Assembly: GCF_030272615.1 (NCBI RefSeq) | Contig: NC_081414.1 | Location: 232,067,733 to 232,131,732, forward strand | From: Cryptomeria japonica | Lineage: Eukaryota > Streptophyta > Pinopsida > Cupressales > Cupressaceae | DNA length: 64,000 nt | Direction of reading: 5' to 3' | Shown here: one piece after another, positions 34,166-45,579 of the stretch | Layout: each line of letters begins with the position of its first letter | Position numbering within the stretch: position 1 is the stretch's first letter | Translations under genes and position numbers: made by a program | The notes under the pieces: generated by a model | Told to the model about the DNA's origin: nothing | The model's database searches: none | The model's input: the letters and a program-made list of their open reading frames with translations, nothing else

Positions 34166-34395
34166 GGTGAATTGTAATGTTTTTAAAACCCAAAAAATAT
34201 TTGCATGGGCGAATTGTAATGTTTTTAAAACCAAAAAATATTTGCATTGGCGATTTCAACCTATTTTCAAACCATTAAAAAAAAATATTGGCGATTTCAA
34301 CCTATTTTCAAACCATAAAAATAAAATATTGGCGATTTCAAGCTATTTTGAAACCATAATTTTTTTTTTTGGCAATTTCAAGATATTAACTTTAA
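34166..34395. repeat. Tandem repeat, six units of 40-42 bp
   Basis: Units start at 34166, 34208, 34249, 34290, 34331 and 34371 (last partial). Each begins GGCGAATT or GGCGATTT and runs into an A-rich block ending ATATTTGCATT or AATATT. The first two units form one subtype, the next three another. Single GGCGAATT words also occur at 34123 and again at about 45686 and 45732, beyond the hAT gene. Confidence 0.9.
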
Positions 34396-34429
34396 GTCAT
34401 TAAAACACGTGGCACATAGTCATCAACTC

Positions 34430-35110
34430 TCTACCTGGAAGACTGCCCATTAGGACATCTTGCGACCTAGCGACAAGCCCTTACGACTCTCTCTATCTCC
34501 AAATCGCAAGCTAAAAATGCTAAGCCTTCGTAACCTCGAGATCTAGCAACTAAGGGAAACTGAACTGCCACTAACCAATTCTCGACCACAAAATGTTAAG
34601 TCCTCGTCACCGCAATGACTTGGAGATAGTGGTAACTTTAACCCTTGTCACGTACTCATCAACATAAAATTGTTTATCTTTGAACCACTAGCACTTCACT
34701 CGCAAGCTCGCGACTTGATCAGGTCTTCAGACATTTAACTTTGCGAGTTGACGATAACCATTAAACCTAACCACAAACTGTCTAGTCGCTAGCTCGTGAC
34801 CTAAAAATGCTAACATTAAACAAACATGAGAGATAGCGACAACTGTATGAAATGAGTTACTTGCTAACTCTCATGGCTATAATGTATGACATCAGACTAA
34901 CTTGAGACCTCATGACCAAAGCAATTTCACTAACAATCTCTAGCTCAGTAACATAAAACGCTAACACCCAAAAAGCTAGAGACCTCACGATGTAAACCTA
35001 AACCAACTTGTCGCCAACTCGCGGCTTGATCACGTCTTCAGACATTTTACCTCATGAGCTGGCGATAACCATAAAACTTAACCACAAACTATTTGGTTGC
35101 TAGCTCGCAA
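34430..35110. repeat. Left array of GCGAG/GCGAC words, probable LTR of the 37211-40662 unit
   Basis: About ten degenerate words such as TCGCAAGCTCGCGAC and GCGAGTTGACGATAACC lie 30-60 bp apart, often followed by TAAAATGCTAA. A 150-bp stretch at 34860-35010 closely matches 41790-41945 in the same orientation. Together these suggest two LTRs around the ORF at 37211-40662. Confidence 0.7.
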
Positions 35111-37210
35111 CCTAAAATTTTTAAGGCTTGGATGCTAACTCATTCCTAAGGGACTAGTTTGAAGGTTTCTCCTGAGTCGAGATTGATTAGACAAGCAAGG
35201 ATGACGGTTTTAGAGGCATAAAAGGATTGGATAACTTCTGAGTTAGAGATGGGAGATCACGGATTTCTCTGAGAAATAAGAGCTCAGGTTGCTTGTTGTC
35301 AAGGATTCTGAAGTAGAATTTGTCCAATCAAGGAGGAATAAAATCAGAATAAAATCATTCACAATAAATGAGCTTTAGCAGGATGCAGTGGATTTGATAG
35401 GCATTACTTCTAGAGTCTACAGTCATGTTGAAAAACATCAAAATGATAATTTTTCATGTGAATGAGCATCACCAAATGAAGTGTGAAAATATTATAAATA
35501 CAATGGAGTGGTGGCTTAATTGGTAGAAGAGAAAAGAAACCTTTTTCATTTTCTGAGAGTGGCTTTTTCCTCATTAAGGAAGATGATGTTTGAGCAGGAT
35601 CGTGCATGGAGTTGTTGTGTGCTCTGTGATACCGGATGGGTGTTTTTTTGTTTTCTTCTATGTGAGTTCGTTTATTGTCAGAGGGGTTGTGAAAGTGAGA
35701 AGGATTGCCAGAGGGGGTGTGAAAGCCTTTTCTTGTCAAGAAAGGCTAAGCATGGCACATCCTCTGCTTCTACTCTGCCATAGGGTGGTAAGGGGTTTGA
35801 AGAAGGAGCCCGCAGAGGAATGAAAGAAGGATTTTTTTTGGTGGGGAGTGGTAGCTAGTCATCTTTGTGACAACATGGAAGTTGCGACCCCTCCCCAACA
35901 TATTACATTTACCCTAAAGCTCTTGTTTCCACTTTCCCTGATTGTGGGCATGAAGGCTCGAGCTCCTCTTTCCATTTTCTCTGCTCTTGGGCATGAAGGC
36001 TTCCTCCTCTATTTTAAAATGATCTGTTGGTTAGAACGTAACATATCACATTCCATCCAAAGGCATCATGGTGATAATGGCATGGCTCAAGAAGTTTTGC
36101 AAGTTACATAGTCATCGGGGTTCCTTTCTTGGTTCCAGTAGTGATTCTAAACTCTAGGTGAAGGGAGCAAGTTGTATACTATATAGTCATTTACAGAGCA
36201 AATGAAAAGCATTTAGTGTCAAGCTTTGTGCAGGTTCTTGAAGGAGTTATATATAAATTTATTTTGTGTATAATTCTCTCTCTTTCAAATGATCAGAATC
36301 ATGAGTTTTAACTTTTTTCATTTGTTGCATTGTTATGGTGTATGTAATTTTTCATTTAATGCTTCCTATTAGGCCCAGGAATGCAAAATTTCTGTTAGTT
36401 TGTAATCATATTAAGGATTCACCTCATTGTAATTGGTGGGTGGATTATAGTCATAGGACACCTCCATATATATTACATAAACACCCATAGCATATAAAAT
36501 CATAAGAGTATTAAGAATGAAAGTATCAAACACCACAATAGAAAGGAATTCAACATAATTAGTAAAATATGCATGCAACTCAATTAAAGGGAATATCTTT
36601 TGAGGGTCCAATTCCATGATAGATATAGAAAAATCACAATTTCATAATCAAAGGAAAACAAGAAAACATATTCACCCACAATGAATCAACTATTATAATT
36701 GGAAGGTCGCTTCACCAAGTCAACATCAAGACAACAGACCAATGTCTTATCCTAGGGCATAGAGTCACTTACAATTCAAAGACAACTTGATAATAAACTT
36801 CAATAAGATTCATTTGCAGATAAATAGGAATGAAATTATGAATAATGCCATACATACACAACCCAGATTCATATGTAAACTGAAAAACCCTTGACCATTC
36901 AATTTACAGTGAAAAGATAAATTCAACACAAAGCCAATTATGTGAAGATCTCAAACTACAAATGATATTGATATTATATTCATAATGAATCATGATATCA
37001 AAAAGTAAATTCACAATGTGATTCAACTATGCACTTATCAAATTCTTGAACAGTTGAGCTATTATAACTATATAAGAGTTTTCAAGTTTCAACATCAATA
37101 AAAGTGGCCAACTGGCCATCCCTCTCTACTGATCAAAAAGAAAAAGTGGCCATCCCTCTCATATTAATCTTGGAATCCTTTTATAAGATGAGGATTCAAC
37201 AAGCTTAGAA
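35111..37210. other. Non-coding region between word array and broken ORF
   Basis: No convincing coding frame. It would be the 3' untranslated part of the nonautonomous element. GT-rich, near-repeated text at 35684-35730 (AGAGGGGTTGTGAAAG twice) is a small local duplication. Confidence 0.4.
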
Positions 37211-40200
37211 TTACTGTGAGGAATATTGGGTAGCAACCTCAACCTGACATTTCTTCTTTGGCTTTAGCATGGCTTGCCACCTATCCACCTCTTTGTCTAT
37301 TGGCCAACTGAATGCCTTTACCTCTTCCAACTTTGCAACTGAATTTGTCCATCTGGCATCTGTAACTGCCCTAGACTCAACAATAAACTTTGCATGGTCA
37401 ACCTCAACCTTGAACAATGAATCAAGCATATCGTTAAGGAAATCAACATCAACCTGTTCATTTATATGCTTGATTATTTCTTCTTGCTCTAGAATCAAAT
37501 CAAATTCATTGGTCTAATCAAAAACTGATTTCAAATCTCCATTACTACCATAAATTGAAGGCACCAATTTACTATAACCTTCCCCAAATGTCTGCAATTT
37601 TTCATTTATAAGCACATCCTTCCTTATGAAAAATGCATAACCTGCATTCATTACCTCCACCATGTCTTTAGTGTCACTGATCTTGGGAGGGAACTCGTCA
37701 CTATACATCATTGCAGTATCTAGCTTATCCATTAATATGCTTCTTCCTGACCAAACATTGAACAAAGCCCCAAGAAAAGTGATAGCCTCAGAGGATGTTT
37801 TACTTGCCTCTTTCAAATAAATGTGCAAATCATGCACTACCATCAATTTTCCTTTCAATACATTAATCCTGTGTTTCATAATTCCTGACACAACAGAGAC
37901 CTTGACATTTTGTTCCTTTTCAAGCTTTTTAGTTTTCCCTGTGTATTCCTTCATTTTTGTTGTCACATTAGCTAGTATTTCTTGTACTTGTTCTGTAATC
38001 TGTATTGGAGGGGGTTCATTTGCAATTTTTTCTTTCAAATCCACTAACTCTTCCTCTAGAGCACCCTTCTTCATTAGTGTCTCTTCATTTTTTTTAGACA
38101 ATGCAATCAATTGGGTACATGTTTCTATGTATCTTCTTGACAAATCCTTTGTTTTTGATAAATTCATGAAAGAAACTTGAGTAAAAAATGAGGCAATCTC
38201 CGTGTCAGTTGTGTTCTGCAAGTTCCAGATCATTCTGTCAACTTTATTTTCTACTTGGATATTTAGAAGGTAGGGATTTTGAGTGGAAGAGGCCAAAGAC
38301 CAAGCAACAAGTGTCTTTGACTTAGGATTAAATCTTGATCCTCTTATTACATCTTTAATTTAAAATCCAATTTTAAACATTGGATTCTCTTACTTCCTAA
38401 TTTGATCAATAATAAAAATAGACTGGATATCCCAGTCGGGCATCATAATCATACCAGTACTCTTAATCAATTGTCTTGCCTGTTCCACAAATATTTGCTC
38501 CCTGTTAGGATCATATTCTTGCAGTGCCTTGATGATCTCCTCTTTCTTTTCTTCATTTGCTTCCTCTATGATCAGATTTTGTCTTAATTGTTTTTGTTTC
38601 AACCTTGTCAAAAAACTTTTAAATTCATCTGACTTAATAAAGTCATCATCTTTCATGAACTCATTTGACAACATCACATGCTCATCAAAGCCTTGAGCAA
38701 GGGCTTCATTTGTTTCTCCCTGTTCTTCATTCTGCCCTGCTTCTCTGAGATGTGTCCTTATTTGATGAAAGTAGTGTCCTTGTCTTGTAATGATTGCTCT
38801 AGTAGGGTCTCTCCTCACAATTGTACCAACCTCATTGGTTTTTTGTTTCTTTGCAGCTGGCACTCGGGTAGATTGAACTTCATCCCCACTCTCTACATCA
38901 TTAGCAAACACACTAAGTGGCCTCTTGCCATGTGAAGAATGTCCATCTTGGGGGTCTTGCTGCTGAGCAGCCACTTTTGGAATTTGAGGCATTTGTTCCA
39001 TCAGAGTTTCATATAATCTCAGCATTTTGTTAATCCTCTCCAAGTACGGGCTATCAAGGCAAAAATCTGAGAAACTAGGGTCAACAGCCTTCAATTCTGC
39101 TTCAACTCTCATCAAAATTTTCCATTTTCTTCTCCTTTCTTGTACTTCATCTTTTCTCAACAAATTTCTAATCACATTTTCATCATTCAATGGTTCATGG
39201 TCCTTTATTGTGGCAGAAGGTGTCATTTTTGGCAATGCACATTTAATAAATTATGCAAGATCATAGAATCTAGACACAGAATTAACAAACCTATACTATT
39301 TAAGGAAATTGTTTACTTCATCAAAGGAACTCCTACCAGTGGTAAAATAAGATGCAACCCAAAGCCTAGGAAGAAGAGAACCCTTCTTGTGTTTGTCAAG
39401 GTATTCTTTTTCAACTAGGGTCAATTGCCAGATAAACTCCATAAAAGCAATCCTAATTGGAACAAATTTTGGTAAAATATGGGGAGGTTGAGGACACCCA
39501 TAGACTCTGGTCACAATAAAGTTATCAAAAAAATAAAAGCCCCCCCCGTTATGTGAAATAGACCACTTTGGAACATACTGGTAAGGTCTCAAAACTCTCC
39601 TAACATTAATTGACAATCGTTCCCTATTTATTCCTAGCATTTCCATAATTGGCAAAACAATCCAATTTTCAAAGAAAGGGAAAGAAGAATGGGGAGAACT
39701 ACTATCCCAAACCTGGGTCCATGTTTGTATTGGCATTAAGACACCTAATTCTTCTTTGAAAAGATCCAATTCTTTATCCATGAACTCAACATTATAAAAC
39801 AAGATTAAATGCATTAGCAATGAATAATGCTTGAATGTAGGGCTGGGTGCACCACTTTGAATTTCAACTAGAGCATTATGAATGTGTTCAACCACATAGT
39901 CCACATAATCATAATATTTGTTAACATTTTGGTGTTGAATGTCCATAGCCATCGTCAGTAATTCAATTGACACTGTGGAATCTCCATCAAAACCCAACAC
40001 TCTGCATAATCCATAGATTGTACAATGCATATAATGGTGGAAAGGTGTGATGTCAAATGGTGTTTTGATACTCTCTGGAATTATAACCGGTTTCTATTCA
40101 CCCTAGGCATGTATCTAGGCATTGCATGCTTCTGGATAACACCTTTGTATTTTTCATAATCCTCTGCAATCCGCTCCAAATCTATATATGTACATGCAAC

Positions 40201-40662
40201 ACTAGTAATTTGGAAAGCTTCAACAAAGCTAGCTCTATTAATTGAAACTAGGACATACTAGTTCTTTCTTCTTATTACCCTAGATACTGGGCAATAGCAT
40301 TTGGCCAACTCTTTGATGAAGTCCACATCAACATATACATCTGACACAATTAACTTTGCCATATTTAAATCCCAAGGGTTTGACATCGGGACACCCTTAA
40401 CCCTACTATTCCAAAAACAATGAAACAGAGTAGAACCAATCATATTAAGTGTGGTAGGGTTTCTGCATTGGCTTCATAAATCTTTCCATGCCAAATCATT
40501 TGTATTCAAAGCAATGGAAATCCTTGGTAGCAAATCTACAAATTCTTCTTTGTATTTCTTAACCATCTTTTCCTCAATGGCACTGGCCTTGGAACCTCCA
40601 GGTCCTACTCCTCCACTTGTCGTGGGCTTGGAACGTCTAGTTCCACTCGTCGCCTGACTCAT
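37211..40662 (-). pseudogene. Large broken ORF, second member of the 10239-13716 family
   Basis: Starts at 40662 (MSQATSGTRRSKPTTSGG), shifts frame between 40258 and 40030, and then runs in one frame to 37211 through open blocks 39296-40030, 38390-39235, 37514-38296 and 37211-37498. Motifs TRVYGCP...LPK, RIAFMEFIWQ and HKK...ASYFT (39330-39500) match the ORF at 10239-13716 in order and spacing. The middle is charged with a KKQK nuclear-signal-like stretch (38840). The last third (37514-38296) is strongly helical (EEELVDLKEKI, KLEKEQNVKV). It has the same length class and the same position of the N-terminal frameshift as its homologue. No retroviral enzyme. Function unknown. Confidence 0.6.
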
Positions 40663-40979
40663 TTTAGCTGCAAGAGAAAAACTTAACCAATTTTCTGAAA
40701 TTTTCCCACACCCAACACTCTAAATTCTCCAACGTTGTTGCAGAGCTCAATTCACCGGATTACCTTGAAGATAGAATGCATTAATGCAATTATACAAAAT
40801 CTCGGCTCGATCATGCAATTTATGGTATTTCGGCGCCATCACTTCTCTCAAGTCTCATTAATTGCCACACTTGCATGAACTAGCTACTGTGGCATTAATT
40901 CAAAGCTGAAGTACTCGAGCGAAATTTGAATTCATGCCCTTCTATTTGATTGGCAATTGCCATTCAAAACTTTTACAGA
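40663..40979. other. Leader region upstream of the 40662 start
   Basis: About 0.3 kb between the presumed start codon and the word array. No clear TATA box on the minus strand. Confidence 0.35.
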
Positions 40980-42060
40980 ACCCGACAAACAAGTCCACAT
41001 GTTAGTGAGTTAGCGACAATGCTACCAAATCCTCTTAATCGCAAGCTCGCAACTCCTTTTACAAATCCTCAAAGAATCTCGTGAGTGAGCGACAACCATT
41101 AATCTTCATCAAGCCCTTTAGGCACAACCTTGCAACAACATTTGTAATATTCTTTCTTTACCTATGAGTTGGCGACCATTGCAAATCTAACAAAATAACT
41201 TATTTCATTGCAAACTCGCAACTAGAAACTTAACTTGACTTAAACCCTTGTGATCCCGCGACAACAAGACACTTAACCACCATCGCATGCTTGGAACACT
41301 TTTTGACTTAAGACTTACAAACCCATGAGCATGCGATGACCACAAAATCAGACTAAAACTTACCTGTCACCAGATCGCAACTTAAAATGCTAAACAACTT
41401 AAAAACTGCGAGCAAGCGATGAAACCAACTAAGCTATGATACCAACCACATCACATGATCACAAATTAAAATGACTTAACCGCGAACACCTCGCGACCTT
41501 GTGATAACATAAAATCACACCCAGTCGCAACCTCCCAACATAAAATGTTCAAGTGCAAAACATCTTGCGAGGTAGCGACAACTAAAATCTCCCAGTACTC
41601 GCAAGATCGCAACTTAAACTAACTTGATGATAAAGGACCTGTGAGCTAGTGATAACCATACAATCTCAAAACTTTTTATCTCTTGACCATAGCGACCCAA
41701 CGAGTACCAACAAAAATCGATGTTTTATGTTAATTTACCATCATAAATAGGCGCGAGCAGTGGCACACAGACAATTAATGACTTAGTACTTACTCGCTAA
41801 CTCTCGCGGCTATAATGCATGGCATCAAACCAATTCGAGACCTCACGACCAAAGCAATTTCATTAACAATCTCCAGCTCACTAACATAAAATGCTAACAC
41901 TCAAAAAACTAGAGACCTCAGGATTTAAACCCAAACCAACACTCACTAACTCGCCACTTAAATTGTTAAACATGAAATTTATCTGCGAGTTAGAGATGAA
42001 ACATTAAACATGTCTCATTGTCTCAATGTCTGACCAACCATTTGACCACACTTGACTTTG
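40980..42060. repeat. Right array of GCGAG/GCGAC words, probable 5' LTR of the 37211-40662 unit
   Basis: About 16 words at roughly 41010, 41040, 41080, 41165, 41207, 41252, 41283, 41328, 41382, 41405, 41480, 41524, 41565, 41600, 41641 and 41688. They alternate between a TCGCAAGCTCGCGAC type followed by TTAAAATGCTAA and a GCGAGTTAGCGACAACC type. The block at 41790-41945 matches 34860-35010. Confidence 0.7.
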
Positions 42061-42559
42061 ACATGGACAAATAAAGAGAGGACAACTCAGATTTTCAATG
42101 CACGACAACTTCGGTTTACTAGCCAACTAAGACAAAAAACAAACACAAAACCCTAATCACCATGAACATCATGTTAAGCATTTAATGTAGAATAGTAGAA
42201 AGGTTCTAGCAGTAATAGTTATGCAATATGAATAATTTTATGGATCTTGTGACACAAATTGTTGCATTTCATGTTCAACATAATGTGGAACCAAATACCA
42301 ATTTACTAATAATTCAATTGTTTACTAATAATTCAGAAAATAAATTCTAATTGTTTACTAATACTTCAAATTTACAATTAAAAATATGAAATAAGTATCC
42401 GTTCTGATTGACAAATTCAAGGAATACAATATGAAAAATCATCAATGACAACTATGGTATTGCAATTTTGCAAATCGAAATTGTAATATGACTCAAGAAC
42501 TGTAGTATAGTTATAAATACCTATAAACTAACTGCTAATTCACTTCAATGACTCACTCT
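42061..42559. other. Non-coding AT-rich stretch
   Basis: Contains a short direct repeat (AATTGTTTACTAATA near 42316 and 42350). No gene seen. It may hold the end of the hAT element or the edge of the neighbouring LTR. Confidence 0.35.
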
Positions 42560-45294
42560 GAGGCTTCTATATCCCAAATGGACTCAAGATCCAGAAATTG
42601 ACTAGTACTAACAGGTTCATCTTCATTCTAAGCCGGGTATTCAAAAATTTCTTCGTCTTCATGCTGACTCTAAGTCTGCGATCCATCATTTGTCTTAGCA
42701 CTAGCACTAGTAGTAGCACCACCAGCTTTTAAAGTGTTGCACAACCCTCGTCTTTCATGCATGGAATTCCAGATTGCCAGTGCCCTATCATATGGAAAAT
42801 CTCTAACATTATACTGGGTTACAAACAACCTCAACAAGTTTCCAAATTTTTGTCTACTTTGTTTCTGATCTTTGATTTCAAAAGCCCTAATGCACTGAAA
42901 AATCTCTCATCTTCCACCAACCCCAATATCATTGTTTGACATAAATCAACAAGTTTCAAATATTCTGGTACTGCAATACACAATGCTTCACTTTGATCTA
43001 TCCTTTTCCAAAGCCTTGTGATTTATCCAGGTTCAAATGGATTCTCCAAGACCAACTGTTGTTTCATAAGCAATGCAAATTGTTTACGTTATTTTTTAAG
43101 ATGATCTGAATTTAAAATTCCTTCTATTGGCTATCCATTGCAATATGTATCTTTTGAAAATGTCAATATCAATTGCTCTAGTTTTTTATGAAACATATTT
43201 GCATCATTTGGATTATCTCCAATTGAATACCAAAATTGAGGATACACGACCCATGGCTTCAAGTATTTCTTCTCAAGGGAATCTTTCACAAATCTTAGTT
43301 GAAAGTTCATATGCAATAGACTTCAAATTATCACTAACAGATTTAACAATCCTGTCAAAATCATCCTTTTTAACTGGTAGTGCTCTGCCTCGCTTGCTCG
43401 TCTTAGATTGGTGCATTGGTATTTGAAATCCTTTTACAAAGACACATAACTCATTTTTTGTATTGAAATGTAAAAAAATTTCAGCATGATTCAAATTTGT
43501 AATTATCTGCCACCTAAAAAAATTTGGGCTTCGCCCTGTTAGATCTGAATATAGACCATCCAGGCTCAAGCATGTCATTTTACATAGAGTGCTATACTCA
43601 TTGATATACATAGTTATGTCTTGGGCTTTCTTAACAAGTTTGTTCATTGAATCTAGCATGGGGAGAAGAGTAGCTAAAGTTAACAGAGTCTCTATATCAC
43701 TTAACTTATGTAAGAGATCAAGAGCTTTATCTATTGTGAGGCGTTGCTCATACATTAGTCTGATCAAGGATTGAAATTCTGTTAGAACTCATTCCGCTAG
43801 TCCATCCAAGGAGATCCATCTAGTCTCAACATCCCTGAGAAGCTTGTTTCCTGCTATTACTCCCTCAGCAAAAATTTGAAATTCTACAAAATGTTTAGGA
43901 CTTCGGCATAAGTATGAGTGGAGCTCATGGACCAGATCTTCAACTTTTGACACTGTAGGGAAATTGCTTACAATTCTATATGCTAAATTCATTCGATGGG
44001 CCATGTAGTGAATGCCAACCATTTATGGTGCAATACTAGTTTGTAATCTTGCGCAAAGACCAGTCCTTTGGCCTTGCATTACTGCAGCTCCATCAGCTCC
44101 AACACACACCAACTTCTTGGCAATTGTCAAGTCATCCATACCAGCAATTTCATTCAAAACTTTCTTAACTTCCAAATATAAATTTTCTGTTGTTGAATTG
44201 CCCCTCATTTTATGAAGACAAAGTAGATGAGCTCGGTGGATGTGTTGTTTTATGGTATACACATGCATACAAAACCAAGCAGTGTTATCTACCACAATAA
44301 CTTCATCTATGGCTAATGAAATGAAATTTGACTCTTTTACACTCTCTTGTAAATTTTGTTTTTCCACCTCAGCGAGATAGTTTTCCATTTCCCATCTAGC
44401 GTTTATTGACCAATGTGACATAGGATAGTGAGGAACATTCAAAAAAGATAATAAATTACTAAATTTTGGGAAATCTTTCATAAGACGCCCTCTCGACAAA
44501 ATATGAAAAATAACACTCATCTAAACAGTCTTTTCTAGGTTTGCATCTTTCACTGCATGTTCAAGCCCAACCTTGATTGTATTTCCAAATCCACTATTAC
44601 CAATTAGTGTCATTTTGTGGTTATGCTCTTCATATTCCGTGGCATACTTAACATGAAGACATTCTTCCTTTGATTTCTATCTTACTAATCATGTTTCCTT
44701 TCCGTCTATGATCTATTTTTCAAAAACCTTACCAATATGCTTTTCTATGGTGTCAAGCTTTAGCTACATTTTCTTCTCTCTTTTAGTTTTCCAACTACAA
44801 ATCTTACACCTACATTTTGTTGGTTGTTCATCATTGTTTGGGACCGATTCAATGAATGGGTACTTTGCTACCCAATCAATCTTAAAACTCCTTGTCATCT
44901 CCCACTCTCGCCCCAGTTTTACTTTCCTTTTTCTTTTCTTCCTACCAACATCATCTTCAGTACTAGCATTTGCATCCGAGTGAATTATCTCATTGTGTGT
45001 ATCCCTTAGAACATCTTCTGTCATGTCGGTATTGTCATCCTCATTTGATGCATTTAACTCAATGACAATCCCACCTTGTGGTGGTGGTGATATATTGTGA
45101 ATGGCTTCTGCAACTGCAGAAGTTGATGGACCAGAAACTTTACCGATTCCAAATAAAGACTTTATGGTAGTATCTTTAAATTTAAGTTTTGGGCATTTTG
45201 ATGGCCTCTCAATCCCTTCAGTTTCACCACCCTGAGGAGTCTTACCCTTGTCTGACATCCCAATCCCTTCACCACCCTGAGGAGTCTCACCCAT
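42560..45294 (-). pseudogene. hAT-superfamily transposase, decayed
   Basis: Minus strand from 45294 (MGETPQGGEG). An acidic N-terminal region is followed by a basic KKRKRKVK patch and a zinc-finger-like C.CKIC segment (44790). The RNase H-like transposase core follows: SLAIDE (44310), a long helical insert, CVGADGAAVMQG (44090) and AHRMN (43995). DVETRWISL (43825) is the conserved W-containing hAT block. The C-terminal dimerisation region reads LVEDERFFSALGLLKSK near 42900. One frame holds from 45294 to 43273 with stops near 44763, 44520, 44022 and 43788; then a shift near 43290. The order of motifs and the C-terminal block are those of hAT proteins. It resembles animal-type KIAA1586/ZMYM-like hAT derivatives more than Ac or RICESLEEPER to my eye, which is uncertain. 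Confidence 0.8.
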
Positions 45295-45570
45295 GTCTGA
45301 TGACTATGACATCTTGAGTCTTGACCTCTCACTACGAATTAAAAGTCAAAACTAATACTATCAAGTATGAAGAAATGATTACTCACCTTTATGCCTTCTC
45401 AATTCTCTGAATCAGGAATCAGGAATGCCTAGACCTATGTTGCAGGATTGTAACTCTAGCCCTCCGCCCTATAATGAACTTCAACTTTCCAACTCAATTT
45501 ATGAAATGCGAATTGAGACTCGAGATCTCCCAATTTACTAATCAGACATGAACAAATTGTAAGAAAGAGT

Positions 45571-45579
45571 GTATTTATA
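45571..45579 (-). promoter_or_regulatory. TATA box (TATAAATAC) upstream of the hAT gene
   Basis: Minus-strand TATA motif about 275 bp upstream of the 45294 start codon, a suitable distance for a transposase promoter. Confidence 0.5.

Noticed and set aside
35520-36111. Candidate small plus-strand genes between the left word array and the broken ORF
   Set aside because: Overlapping frames, no recognised domain, no conserved start context, and a local duplication inside. Not supported.
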